Shown: positions 45,561-54,438, counted from the first letter of the stretch. The stretch is DNA of 64,000 nt from CAYPEL01 sp036479985 (GCA_965224815.1 CBDDAF010000003.1:1860001-1924000); one strand, 5' to 3'. The notes: generated by a model from the sequence alone, not told the origin. Program-made: numbers and translations.

Positions 45561-46127
45561 ATGAATATGAAAAGACAACAAGGTTTTACATTGGTAGAGA
45601 TTGCAATTGTGCTGGTCATTATCGGACTTTTATTAGGCGGTGTTCTAAAAGGTCAAGAGATGATAAAAAGTGCAAAAGTAAAATCTCAAATGCAACAGAT
45701 GGATGGCATCTCTGCGGCATTCAATACTTATTATGACAAGTATGGTGCACTTCCTGGCAAAGATGCTGCCGCAACAACTAATACAGGTGTTGCTAGCCTT
45801 ACAAATGGTAACGGTGTTGGCAATTTTACTACTGTTGAAGGTAACCAGTTAATATGGACACACCTTCAGGCAGCAAATTTATTAGCCGGTTATTCGGCCG
45901 CGCCAAATGGTCGGTTTATTAACAAATATGGTCAAGAAACATTTATGCGTTCTAATTATGCAGGTCTATCTGGGTCGATATTATGTGCGTCAGTACCTAA
46001 TGATGTAGCGATGGAAATTGACCGTAAGCTTGATAATGGAAATGGCACATCGGGATCAATGCGTAGACACAACCTGGCTGCTTATCCCGTTACGGCTGGA
46101 AACAGCTATATTTGTACAGCTGCATAA
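45561..46127 (+). CDS. Type IV pilin, candidate major subunit
   Basis: 188 residues from ATG 45561; ATG 45567 is equally possible, the upstream TTG is not needed. Short leader MNMKRQQG then FTLVEIAIVLVIIGLLLGG, with Glu5, a classical class III signal. The globular domain is Gly/Asn/Thr-rich with two Cys (SILCASV and YICTAA) that can form the C-terminal D-region disulfide. Own promoter and large gap suggest the major subunit. Confidence 0.82.
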   Translation: MNMKRQQGFTLVEIAIVLVIIGLLLGGVLKGQEMIKSAKVKSQMQQMDGISAAFNTYYDKYGALPGKDAAATTNTGVASLTNGNGVGNFTTVEGNQLIWTHLQAANLLAGYSAAPNGRFINKYGQETFMRSNYAGLSGSILCASVPNDVAMEIDRKLDNGNGTSGSMRRHNLAAYPVTAGNSYICTAA

Positions 46128-46204
46128 TTTATTACTAAATTAAATAAACGTTACTGGTACTAGCATCTACCAGATAACAAATCATTCTTACGATATAAAA
46201 AATC

Positions 46205-46576
46205 ATGCACACAAAACATTTTCAGTTCGGTTTCAATATGATTGAAATACTAGGCGGCATGGTTATCCTCGCTATCGTGGGTGCCATGGCAGTACCCCGT
46301 GCTGATCACTCTGCAGGTCAGGAGCAAAGCGGGCCACTGCACTCCATAGGCGTAGTAAAAACTGCACACGCTTCAGCAATTGCCGAGTTAAAACGTTATC
46401 CTACTGTTGACGAACTTTCAGGTTATGTGGAGGATGTAGAATCGAGTGCAAGCGCAAATGGCATTCAAGTTTCTATCAATGGTACACAACATACTATTCC
46501 AACCTATACAGATTCAGCTTGTCACACGAACACTAAAACAATTGGTGACAGAGTAGCGTGTGTGGGTAATTTGTAA
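46205..46576 (+). CDS. Short pilin-like protein
   Basis: 123 residues. Leader MHTKHFQFG then FNMIEILGGMVILAIVGAMAVPR: Phe+1 and Glu5 are kept but the +2/+3 residues differ from FTL. A globular part of about 90 residues with Cys pair (DSACHTN, RVACVG) like MshA-type minor pilins. No ribosome site is evident. Last gene of the pilus cluster, convergent with ntrC, 18 bases away. Confidence 0.72.
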   Translation: MHTKHFQFGFNMIEILGGMVILAIVGAMAVPRADHSAGQEQSGPLHSIGVVKTAHASAIAELKRYPTVDELSGYVEDVESSASANGIQVSINGTQHTIPTYTDSACHTNTKTIGDRVACVGNL

Positions 46577-46594
46577 TTCCAGTACTAACGCCAG

Positions 46595-47998
46595 TTACAG
46601 ATCATCTAGCTTTAATTCCTTAATTTTACGCGTTAGCGTATTCCTACCCCAACCCAGTAACCGTGCTGCTTCCTGACGCTTCCCACCAGTATGTGCCAGC
46701 GTAATTTCTATCATCGCGCGCTCAAACGCAGGCAACGCCTCTTCCAACAAACCTTCCCGGCCATTGGCTAACTGTACTTGTGCCCACTGGCGTAACGTCA
46801 TATCCCAGTTGCCTGTTGCCTCAGGTGATTCGTTAGAGGGAGATTGTAATTCTTCCGGTAAATCACTGACCCTGATTTCCTGACCACTGGCCATCACCAT
46901 AAACCAACGGCATAGATTTTCCAGCTGACGTACATTTCCTGGCCAGGATAATTGTTTCAGGAAAGTTTCTGCTTCTTTAGTTAATGTTTTGGTCTCGACT
47001 TCGAGCTCATGGGCCGCTTTATTCAGAAAATGCCGCATTAACACCGGTATATCTTCACGACGTTCACGCAATGCAGGCAAGTGCACCCGGATAACATTCA
47101 AACGGTGGAACAGGTCTTCCCGGAAATGACCTTCCTCAACTCGGCGCTCAAGGTTCTGGTGCGTCGCCGCAATGATCCGCACATCCACTTTTACCGGTGT
47201 ATGTCCACCGACCCGGTAAAACTCACCATCAGACAGAACCCGCAATAACCGTGTCTGTAATTCGGCTGGCATATCCCCAATTTCATCCAGAAATAATGTC
47301 CCTCCGTTAGCTTGCTCAAAACGACCCAGGCGTTGATTTTGCGCGCCGGTAAAGGCACCACGTTCGTGTCCAAATAATTCTGATTCCAGCAGATCTTTTG
47401 GAATTGCAGCCATATTCAAGGCAACAATTGGCTGATCACTACGAGGACTGTGGCGATGTAACGCACGTGCGACCAGTTCCTTGCCGGTACCGGACTCACC
47501 ATTAATCAACACCGTTATATTGGAACGTGATAGCCGTCCTATCGCACGAAACACTTCTTGCATAGCTGGTGCCTCGCCGATCAACTCAGGCATGGCTTGC
47601 AAACCGTTCTCTGATTTTTGTTTCTGCTTACTGCGATTGTGTTCAACAGCGCGCCGGGTCAGGTCAACTGCCTCATCAATATCAAAGGGCTTAGGTAAAT
47701 ATTCAAAAGCGCCACCCTGGTAAGCCGATACCGCGCTGTCCAGATCTGAGTGCGCGGTTATGACTATGACGGGTAAATCGGGGTAGCTAATCTGAATTCT
47801 TTCCAGCAATTTCAATCCATCCATTCCCGGCATGCGAATGTCGGTAATCAGCGTATCGGGTTGTTGTTTTTCAAGCGTATCCATAATACCGGCGGCTGAT
47901 GCAAAACACGTTACATCAAAATCTGATTTCTTCAACGCCTTTTCAAGCACCCAACGAATTGACTGGTCGTCGTCAATCACCCAAACCGTGTCAGTCAT
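46595..47998 (-). CDS. ntrC: Nitrogen regulator NtrC (NR-I)
   Basis: 467-residue sigma-54 activator. Receiver domain with Asp54 (TLITDIRMPGMDG), AAA+ domain with Walker A GESGTGKE, sigma-54 contact loop GAFTGA and Walker B LFLDEIGDM, and Fis-type HTH at the C-terminus (GGKRQEAARLLGWGRNTLTRKIKEL). Activates nitrogen-starvation genes when phosphorylated by NtrB. Start overlaps ntrB by 8 bases. Confidence 0.97.
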   Translation of the reverse strand: MTDTVWVIDDDQSIRWVLEKALKKSDFDVTCFASAAGIMDTLEKQQPDTLITDIRMPGMDGLKLLERIQISYPDLPVIVITAHSDLDSAVSAYQGGAFEYLPKPFDIDEAVDLTRRAVEHNRSKQKQKSENGLQAMPELIGEAPAMQEVFRAIGRLSRSNITVLINGESGTGKELVARALHRHSPRSDQPIVALNMAAIPKDLLESELFGHERGAFTGAQNQRLGRFEQANGGTLFLDEIGDMPAELQTRLLRVLSDGEFYRVGGHTPVKVDVRIIAATHQNLERRVEEGHFREDLFHRLNVIRVHLPALRERREDIPVLMRHFLNKAAHELEVETKTLTKEAETFLKQLSWPGNVRQLENLCRWFMVMASGQEIRVSDLPEELQSPSNESPEATGNWDMTLRQWAQVQLANGREGLLEEALPAFERAMIEITLAHTGGKRQEAARLLGWGRNTLTRKIKELKLDDL

Positions 47999-49037
47999 TC
48001 GCTCTCTCCAGCGGTAATAAAATAGTAAACACCGTATTACCAGGTTCGCTTGTACATTCGATTAAACCACCATGCTCATTTACCAATGATTGCGCGATGG
48101 ATAAACCAAGACCGGTGCCTTCTGCGCGTCCAGTCACCATGGGATAAAATATTTTTTCTATCATGCCGACTTCAATTCCAGGACCATTATCAATAATGTC
48201 AATTTGGGCGACAAGTTTGTAATGGTTATGGCCAATGGTCAGTTGCCGCTGCACATGCGTTTTAATGATGACCTCACTCGCACCTATCTGAGCGGCATTT
48301 TGAACGATATTCAAGACCGCTTGAACCAGCAGTTCTGGATCAGCCAGTAAGGATGGAATGCTTGGATCATATTCACGAACCAATTGCAGTTCAATATCAG
48401 ACTCTGCGGCAATCAGGCTGCAAACACGTTCAAGTACTTCATGTATATTGGTGTCCTGTTTTCTGGGTACCGATTTAGGGCCCAGCATACGGTCTACAAG
48501 ATTTCTTAACCGATCGGCTTCACCGATTATTACCTGGGTATATTCCTTAAGTTCATCTTCCTCTAGTTCACGTTCCAGTAGTTGTGCTGCACCACGCAAA
48601 CCGCCCAGTGGATTTTTTATTTCGTGCGCCAGGCCACGGAGCAAATCCCTTGCTGCTTGTTGTTGGATCATTAGTTGTTCCTCGCGGCTGATGCGTAACT
48701 TCTGGTCAACCTGCACCATTTCAATCATTATTTCGGTACTTGATAATGGACTGACCGTGCAATCCACCGTCTTTTTTACCCCATCGATCAGTATTTCCAG
48801 TTCATGCTCGGTATAAGGACATTGTTCACTTAATGCAGTTGTTAGCCGTTGCTTAAGTCCATTGCCGACTTGAATGACATCCGGCCAATAAGTACCGGAT
48901 ACCTGTTGTTTACTGACAGCCAACAAGTTCTCTGCCGCAGGATTTAAATATTTCAGCTTTAACTGATTATCCAACTCCACTACCGCCGTATTCAGTGAAT
49001 CAACCAGTGCTGCTTTTTTCTCAGTTGTCACTGCCAT
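47991..49037 (-). CDS. ntrB: Nitrogen sensor kinase/phosphatase NtrB (NR-II)
   Basis: 348 residues, cytoplasmic. N-terminal PAS (LKLKYLNPAAENLLA), DHp box GLAHEIKNPLGGLRGAAQLL with the phospho-His, N-box and G-boxes (DNGPGI, GTGLGLSIAQSLV). It responds to PII/glutamine in the family and controls NtrC. AGGAG lies 6 bases before the ATG. Confidence 0.97.
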   Translation of the reverse strand: MAVTTEKKAALVDSLNTAVVELDNQLKLKYLNPAAENLLAVSKQQVSGTYWPDVIQVGNGLKQRLTTALSEQCPYTEHELEILIDGVKKTVDCTVSPLSSTEIMIEMVQVDQKLRISREEQLMIQQQAARDLLRGLAHEIKNPLGGLRGAAQLLERELEEDELKEYTQVIIGEADRLRNLVDRMLGPKSVPRKQDTNIHEVLERVCSLIAAESDIELQLVREYDPSIPSLLADPELLVQAVLNIVQNAAQIGASEVIIKTHVQRQLTIGHNHYKLVAQIDIIDNGPGIEVGMIEKIFYPMVTGRAEGTGLGLSIAQSLVNEHGGLIECTSEPGNTVFTILLPLERAND

Positions 49038-49212
49038 ACTCCTATGCCTGCAAAAACCAAACCAGGTGAAAATCTGTAAATAAGATGCGCAGCATAGAAA
49101 TTACTTGTTAATATTTACTTATAAATACAACAAGTTATCTATCATGGTATTGAATCAAAGGCATCTGTCTATCCGCACAATAAGCGATATATAATAAACA
49201 CAAAGCATTAAC

Positions 49213-49227
49213 GCACCATTATAGTGC
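49213..49227. promoter_or_regulatory. NtrC-binding site upstream of ntrBC
   Basis: GCACCATTATAGTGC: GCAC-N7-GTGC dyad as in NtrC sites, with one more matching base outside (a trailing A). It lies 176 bases before ntrB and 59 after the end of the DUF4124 gene, so likely feedback control of ntrBC. Confidence 0.6.
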
Positions 49228-49285
49228 ATATATTGTGCGGGGAAGTAAAATTTACGCTTTAGAACGCAAACCAGTTGATACCAAA

Positions 49286-49855
49286 TCAGGAGCCTGACTT
49301 GGCTTTTCTTGCAGGAGAATTAATTGAAGTCCGATGCATCTGAAAATTGATGATTTCAGTGCGTGTGATTTCTTCACCGGCTCTGTTTAATAGCGCAGCA
49401 TATAAACCATGCTCTCCACGTTCCACCTGATGCATAACTGCTGACAATGAAGTCACAGGCTTGCCAGATGCAACACCATCCAGATAATACTGCACACGAT
49501 GCCCGGCTTTTACATTAAGCGCCGGTTCCAGGGATAAGCGAGTATTCACATCGCCAGCGTTATCCCGCAAAGCCTCACCATCACCGGGGCTCGCAATTGA
49601 AAATATTTCATAATATGACTGAGCCTCAGAATCTGCATCTTCACCTGCATCCGAAGTAGATGGCCCAACAGGCGAAGGCAAGCTTGGCGCTTTGTAAGTT
49701 GAAGGTGCTTTAAGTTTAACCGGTTTGGATTTACTGTTCGGGAGATCAGTAAATACCGTGTTACCCTTTTCATCCACAGAACGAAAGATTTCAGCCTGTA
49801 CCGGGCTGAGCGCAATTAACAAGGTTAAGCTGATTAGTTGTGATTTCATATTCAT
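49286..49855 (-). CDS. DUF4124 periplasmic protein
   Basis: 189 residues with a signal peptide (cleavage near VQA-E at 21-22), then the short DUF4124 domain (IFRSVDEKGNTVFTDLPN), a Pro/Ser/Lys linker, and a beta-sandwich-like tail (LSLEPALNVKAGHRVQYYLDG). A DUF4124 gene often lies between glnA and ntrB in gammaproteobacteria; function unknown. Confidence 0.88.
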   Translation of the reverse strand: MNMKSQLISLTLLIALSPVQAEIFRSVDEKGNTVFTDLPNSKSKPVKLKAPSTYKAPSLPSPVGPSTSDAGEDADSEAQSYYEIFSIASPGDGEALRDNAGDVNTRLSLEPALNVKAGHRVQYYLDGVASGKPVTSLSAVMHQVERGEHGLYAALLNRAGEEITRTEIINFQMHRTSINSPARKAKSGS

Positions 49856-49932
49856 TACCTTATTACTTGTCGTCCGATCGACGCAAGCCTTGAATTCAAA
49901 AACTGCAAATTTAGAGTTGGCACAAATAATAA

Positions 49933-49953
49933 CGCCCCCTATAAAAGGGGGCG
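49933..49953 (-). terminator. Rho-independent terminator after glnA
   Basis: Stem CGCCCCC / GGGGGCG with a 7-base AT loop, followed on the leftward strand by TTATTATTT, 23 bases after the glnA stop. Confidence 0.8.
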
Positions 49954-49975
49954 CAACAAATTGATAAACTTATCT

Positions 49976-51385
49976 TTATAGGCTGTAATACATTTCGAAT
50001 TCAACAGGATGGGTCGTCATACGCAATTGTGTGACTTCTTCCATTTTGAGGTCAATATAGGCGTCAATCACGTCATTTGTGAATACACCGCCCGCCGTCA
50101 GGAATTTGCGATCCTTATTCAGGGCATCCAGCGCCTGATCAAATGAACTACAGACCTGCGGGATTTTGGCTTCTTCTTTTGGCGGTAAATCATACAGATC
50201 CTTATCCATGGCATCGCCCGGATGGATCTTGTTCTGTATACCGTCCAGACCCGCCATCATCATTGCCGAGAAGGCCAGATAGGGGTTGGCGGTTGAATCA
50301 GGGAAACGTATTTCAATACGGCGACCTTTTGGATTAGGAACAAAAGGGATACGAATTGACGCTGAACGGTTACGTGCGGAATAAGCCAGCATAACCGGTG
50401 CTTCAAAACCGGGAACCAGCCGTTTGTAACTGTTGGTCGAAGCATTACTAAATGCATTTAACGCTTTGGCATGTTTGATAATGCCACCGATGTAATACAA
50501 CGCGGTATCAGACAGCCCACCATATTTTTTACCGGAGAACAGGTTTTTACCTTTTTTCGCTAGTGACATATGCACGTGCATGCCGTTACCGTTATCGCCC
50601 ACCAATGGTTTTGGCATAAAGGTCGCGGTCTTGCCATAACTATGGGCAACATTCATGACCACATATTTTAAAATTTGCACTTCATCCGCTTTGCGCACCA
50701 GCGTATTGAAGGCGACGCCAATTTCACACTGTCCGGCCGTCGCAACTTCATGGTGATGCACCTCTACGGGTGTACCCATTTCGTCAAGTGCCAAACACAT
50801 GGCAGAACGCATGTCATGCAGGGAATCAACCGGTGGCACGGGGAAGTAACCGCCTTTAACACCCGGGCGATGCCCCATATTACCTTCTTCAAAAACGCGG
50901 CCTGTATTCCAGCAGCCTTCATCAGAATCTACTTTATAGAATGAACCACTGATGTCTGAGCCCCAACGCACATCATCAAATATGAAGAACTCATTTTCAG
51001 GGCCAAAATAGGCGGTATCGGCAATACCTGTTGATTTCAAATAGGCTTCTGCACGGTGTGCTAATGAACGAGGGTCACGTTCGTAACCTTTCATTGACGT
51101 AGGTTCAACGATATCGCACCGTAAATTCAATGTGGATTCGTCGGCGAATAAATCCATAACTGCGGTTGATGTATCAGGCATCAAAATCATGTCGGATTCA
51201 TTAATGCCTTTCCAACCAGAGATACTCGAACCATCGAACATCTTGCCATCTTTATAAAAGTTACTGTCAACTTCACGAGTTGGAACAGTAACGTGTTGTT
51301 CTTTACCGATCGTATCGGTAAACCGCAGGTCAACGTACTTGACCCCGTTGTCTTTTATCAGTTTGTTGACCTTGCTTGCTGACAT
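49976..51385 (-). CDS. glnA: Glutamine synthetase, type I
   Basis: Makes glutamine from glutamate and ammonia. 469 residues from ATG 51385, the length of E. coli GlnA; GGAGG lies 5 to 10 bases upstream, and the 31 extra codons of the longer frame are non-homologous. Seen: FDGSSISGWKGI, EFFIFD, the metal/ATP motifs (NGNGMHVHMS, NRSASIRIPF), and the adenylylation Tyr in LYDLPPKE. So activity is presumably controlled by adenylylation (GlnE) as well as by NtrC. Confidence 0.98.
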   Translation of the reverse strand: MSASKVNKLIKDNGVKYVDLRFTDTIGKEQHVTVPTREVDSNFYKDGKMFDGSSISGWKGINESDMILMPDTSTAVMDLFADESTLNLRCDIVEPTSMKGYERDPRSLAHRAEAYLKSTGIADTAYFGPENEFFIFDDVRWGSDISGSFYKVDSDEGCWNTGRVFEEGNMGHRPGVKGGYFPVPPVDSLHDMRSAMCLALDEMGTPVEVHHHEVATAGQCEIGVAFNTLVRKADEVQILKYVVMNVAHSYGKTATFMPKPLVGDNGNGMHVHMSLAKKGKNLFSGKKYGGLSDTALYYIGGIIKHAKALNAFSNASTNSYKRLVPGFEAPVMLAYSARNRSASIRIPFVPNPKGRRIEIRFPDSTANPYLAFSAMMMAGLDGIQNKIHPGDAMDKDLYDLPPKEEAKIPQVCSSFDQALDALNKDRKFLTAGGVFTNDVIDAYIDLKMEEVTQLRMTTHPVEFEMYYSL

Positions 51386-51506
51386 GTAAATTCCTCCGGG
51401 AATCCAAGTAATAAAAAGAGTAGTAAAATTGTACTGGCCCTGACATGGCGATTTCCGCCGTACGTCAAGGCCCATCAATAAATCATTATTGTGTAGGCAG
51501 ACAAAG

Positions 51507-51522
51507 AGCAGGAATTATGCCA
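51507..51522 (-). promoter_or_regulatory. Sigma-54 promoter of glnA
   Basis: Leftward strand TGGCATAATTCCTGCT: one mismatch to the fixed consensus, GG and GC correctly spaced. Start near 51496, giving a 5' leader of about 110 bases. Confidence 0.8.
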
Positions 51523-51585
51523 CGGCTAAAACCACTTGCAAGTCCATCAGTTACAATTTAATCGACGTCCAGTTTAGCCATGCCC

Positions 51586-51600
51586 GCACAATAATAAAGC
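51586..51600. promoter_or_regulatory. Weaker NtrC site (half-conserved)
   Basis: GCACAATAATAAAGC: left half identical to the strong site, right half degenerate. Its centre is 32 bases from that of the strong site, three helical turns, the same spacing as the paired sites before E. coli glnA. Confidence 0.5.
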
Positions 51601-51617
51601 ATGTCCAGCCGCTGAGC

Positions 51618-51632
51618 GCACAATAATGGTGC
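51618..51632. promoter_or_regulatory. Strong NtrC site upstream of glnA
   Basis: GCACAATAATGGTGC, extended outward by pairing GC bases. Fits TGCACYNNNNTGGTGCA-type sites. About 129 bases upstream of the predicted glnA start and immediately beyond the stop of the cation-efflux gene. Confidence 0.75.
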
Positions 51633-51634
51633 GC

Positions 51635-52792
51635 TTATGGCTTAAATTGTACCTGTATCCCGTTGATATAAGTCAGAGAAACGACGTCATTTTTCAACGC
51701 CTCCACATATGCCCTGGCCTCAGTGGTCGTATCCAGCAAGGTAATAGGCAATAACAGTTCAATGTGAATTTCACCCGATAAATAATGCAAGGTAACGTTT
51801 TCAATCGCTGCATCTGGCAGTTGCGGCCAATATTTTTTCAGGGCTCCGATCACCGCTTCACGGGTCGGCAAATCATCGCAGTGCGATTCAGCTTCGTCAT
51901 CCTCAGGATCGATATGAACCGTAACATCAGACACCACGGTCACTTCATCAAGCAAACGACGGCGCACCGTTTCTCCAATTTGATGGCCTTCTGAAACACT
52001 CACACGCGGATCCACCTGAATGTGGACATCCACAAACGCATCCCCGGCACTTTTACGAGTACGCAACATATGCACGGCTCGCACTCCGCTTACAGCAAAA
52101 ATATGACCTCGAATAGTCTCTATTTCTTTCGGTTCGAGTGCTGTATCAATCAATTCCTTGCTACTGGAACGCACCAGGTCAAAACCAATTTTTGCAATCA
52201 TGGCAGCCACCGCGACCGCAGCAACTGCATCCAGATAGGGATAACCAAACATGGCACCAGCTATGCCTATAACCACTACAATGGATGAAATCGCGTCGGA
52301 TCGACTGTGCCAGGCATTTGCCATGAGCATATCTGAGCGCAAACGACGGGCTGCGCGTACCGTGTAATGGTATATCCATTCCTTGGAAATCACTGAAACT
52401 GTAGCCATCGCCAAGGCCAGCATGCCAGGTTTTAACAACATACCTGGATCATTTAAACGCAACACTGAATCGTAGCCGATGCCGAGCGCTATAAAAATTA
52501 ACGCGATACCAAGACCTACCGTTGCCAGCGTTTCAATTCGCCCATGCCCGTATGGATGATCCTCATCCGCTTCCTTGTGAGAATGTTTGGCGGCGTACAA
52601 TACGATAAAATCTGTCGCTAAATCGGATAAAGAATGCACACCATCCGCAACCAGCGCTTGAGAATTTGCAATCCCGCCCACTAAAATTTTTGCCCCGCCC
52701 AGCAAGAAGTCAACTAGAGACCCAACCAGGGTGACTTTTTTTACTTCGTTATAACGTTGTTGGCGAGCCGTCAGGACAGTGGCTGAATTCAT
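51635..52792 (-). CDS. Cation diffusion facilitator family transporter
   Basis: 385 residues: six membrane helices in the first 225 and a cytoplasmic metal-sensing domain after. Transport-site motifs are ADGVHSLSDLATD in helix 2 (Asp50 to Asp61) and NAWHSRSDAISS in helix 5; the mix of His and Asp fits Zn/Fe/Mn export driven by protons, metal not assignable. The C-terminal 90 residues (GEIHIELLLPI) look like an added domain. Same direction as glnA but with its own spacing. Confidence 0.9.
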   Translation of the reverse strand: MNSATVLTARQQRYNEVKKVTLVGSLVDFLLGGAKILVGGIANSQALVADGVHSLSDLATDFIVLYAAKHSHKEADEDHPYGHGRIETLATVGLGIALIFIALGIGYDSVLRLNDPGMLLKPGMLALAMATVSVISKEWIYHYTVRAARRLRSDMLMANAWHSRSDAISSIVVVIGIAGAMFGYPYLDAVAAVAVAAMIAKIGFDLVRSSSKELIDTALEPKEIETIRGHIFAVSGVRAVHMLRTRKSAGDAFVDVHIQVDPRVSVSEGHQIGETVRRRLLDEVTVVSDVTVHIDPEDDEAESHCDDLPTREAVIGALKKYWPQLPDAAIENVTLHYLSGEIHIELLLPITLLDTTTEARAYVEALKNDVVSLTYINGIQVQFKP

Positions 52793-52809
52793 GAAAAATA
52801 GTTTACCTT

Positions 52810-52943
52810 AAGGAAGCTGTGATTAATTCAGGATACCATCAATCTATGGGTGTCAGCCGCAGGGATGCGGATGCCAAGCGTACAGGGACGTATTTACAGC
52901 GGCCCATAAATTGATGGTATCCTGAATTAATCACAGCTTCCTT
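52810..52943. repeat. Long inverted-repeat element, family A, copy 1
   Basis: 41-base terminal arms pairing at 40 of 41 positions, around a 52-base centre (52851-52902) that contains CCGCAGGGATGCGG and TACAGGGACGTA mini-palindromes. Copy 2 lies at 55081-55214 in opposite orientation; a half copy is at 59677. It fills the gap between the start of the cation-efflux gene and the end of tusA-like gene. Confidence 0.9.
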
Positions 52944-52949
52944 GAAAAT

Positions 52950-53177
52950 TTAATTGCAGACTTTAACGGTAATCAGAATTTCGTCGTCATCTTGTTTTAT
53001 ATCTGTTATTTCATGCCCATTCACCCGGCACCAGGCAGGAATATCATGTAATGCACCGGGATCCGTACAGGTCACCACCAGCGTGTCACCCTTTGTAAGT
53101 TGCTCCACTTTATCCTGAGTGCGAATAACCGGTAGCGGGCATAGCATGCGGCGCGCATCAAGTTGATATTCGGTCAC
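52950..53177 (-). CDS. TusA/SirA-like sulfur carrier protein
   Basis: 75 residues, TusA fold. The sulfur-carrying Cys is in the conserved CPLPVIRTQDKVEQL (Cys13), with VVTCTDPGALHDIP following. Passes persulfide sulfur to acceptors; here the adjacent PP-loop gene, which it overlaps by 4 bases, is the likely acceptor. Confidence 0.93.
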   Translation of the reverse strand: MTEYQLDARRMLCPLPVIRTQDKVEQLTKGDTLVVTCTDPGALHDIPAWCRVNGHEITDIKQDDDEILITVKVCN

Positions 53178-54217
53178 AGATACCAGTCCTTCGGGATAGT
53201 ATCTACGGGCATAGGCTCAACGCGCAGTAGACTCTTTTCTCCGTTTTTTTTCTGCCATTGCACTTCTACTTGCTCAGCACTGCGGCCCTGGCTAAATCTT
53301 GCTGTTAAACGAGCGGCTAGCTGCAAATCTTCTTCGGTAGTTTCCCCGTCAATCAACGCCAGCGGGCCTTTATGACTCACTGGACACAGAGAATCATATT
53401 GTTTTCGGTAACCTTCCAGAAATCGGTTCTCACCTTCTTCACGGCCTACAATTATTTTAAAATGCGCACGCGGTCTGAGATGACGCCCGACTTTCAACAA
53501 CATGATGTCATCCAGTTCGTAACGCTTTTCGCCCTGGGTTTTCCATAAATCAGCCAGCTTGACCGAATACTTAGCATCGGTCAGAAAGCAGCAACCGCCA
53601 GCAGGCTGTGCGTAATCCTCAAAGCCGAATTGTTTGGCCAGTGCCATTTGTGGTTTACGCGAGCGGCCTTCAAAATCATACAACTTTTCACGCTGCACCC
53701 AGCCTTCCCGTTCCGGCAGTGTTTCCGGTAGATATTTTGCACACAAGGGGCGCAACAATAAATCATCGGCACCGGATTCTGCAGCGATCACCGGCATGGT
53801 TTCCTTGCGTTGTGATTTGGGCCGTTGGCCGATCACTTCACCGGTAATAATAAAGTCGAAATTATTTTTCTCCATCCATTGCCTGGCTTTTTGCACCATG
53901 AACACTTTGCAATCCAGGCAGGGATTGAGATTGGCGCCGTAACCATGCTTGGGATTGATGACGATATCTTTATATTCTTCAATAATATCGACAATGTGCA
54001 GCTTAATCCCCAGTTGTTCAGCAGACCACAGTGCATTATTCCGCTTGGGTTTATCGCGGGCTTTTTTACGGATAGCATGGGTATGGCCTTCGACACAAAA
54101 ACCCGTGTAAAAATTTATGCCCTCGACATGAATACCCTGTTCGAGCATGACTTTGGCAGCCAGCAGCGAATCCAGGCCACCAGAAATCAGGGCAACGGCT
54201 TTACGGGGTTGGGACAT
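53174..54217 (-). CDS. PP-loop ATPase, ThiI/MnmA-like predicted RNA sulfurtransferase
   Basis: 347 residues from Met 54217; the longer frame only adds a translated repeat. PP-loop SGGLDS (12-17) binds ATP; CLDC (100-103) and GGCC (207-210) supply candidate catalytic cysteines; the C-terminal part (HLRPRAHFKIIVGREEGEN) resembles an NFACT-R-like module found on some ThiI-type enzymes. Probably adenylates and thiolates an RNA base, with sulfur from the TusA-like partner. The modified position is not known. Confidence 0.82.
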   Translation of the reverse strand: MSQPRKAVALISGGLDSLLAAKVMLEQGIHVEGINFYTGFCVEGHTHAIRKKARDKPKRNNALWSAEQLGIKLHIVDIIEEYKDIVINPKHGYGANLNPCLDCKVFMVQKARQWMEKNNFDFIITGEVIGQRPKSQRKETMPVIAAESGADDLLLRPLCAKYLPETLPEREGWVQREKLYDFEGRSRKPQMALAKQFGFEDYAQPAGGCCFLTDAKYSVKLADLWKTQGEKRYELDDIMLLKVGRHLRPRAHFKIIVGREEGENRFLEGYRKQYDSLCPVSHKGPLALIDGETTEEDLQLAARLTARFSQGRSAEQVEVQWQKKNGEKSLLRVEPMPVDTIPKDWYL

Positions 54218-54345
54218 AAAATAAAAATAGCTAGTTATACTGAACCCGGAGTTTAACGGATTCAACCTGACAGGGCAGCAACTGCCATAGCTATAAGAAG
54301 GGATTAGCTCGTCTTTATCCACAGATATTTGAGATAAAGTAACTA

Positions 54346-54438
54346 TCTCGCCAAGACGCAAAGATCGCAAAGCAAAATCATTTTGATTGATACCAAACAA
54401 AACTGGTTTTTCTTTGCGATCTTTGCGCCTCGGCGAGA
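54346..54438. repeat. Inverted repeat, CGCAAAG family, copy 2
   Basis: Arms of about 32 bases: TCTCGCCAAGACGCAAAGAT then CGCAAAG on the left, its near complement on the right, with a 29-base spacer. GATCGC occurs in both arms, whereas copy 3 has GCACGC in both. Lies between the PP-loop gene start and the next gene's end; remaining sequence in the 259-base gap shows only one isolated DnaA-box-like TTATCCACA at 54315. Confidence 0.85.

Noticed and set aside
49049..49064. Leftward TGGTTTGGTTTTTGCA, one base different from the pilus sigma-54 promoter
   Set aside because: Transcription would start at about 49038, next to the ntrB ATG and downstream of its ribosome site, and positions 4 and 5 miss the consensus.
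51386..51478. N-terminal extension of glnA
   Set aside because: GGAGG lies just before the Met at 51385, which gives the normal 469-residue length.
54315..54323. DnaA box TTATCCACA
   Set aside because: A single isolated 9-mer with no cluster; not an origin.
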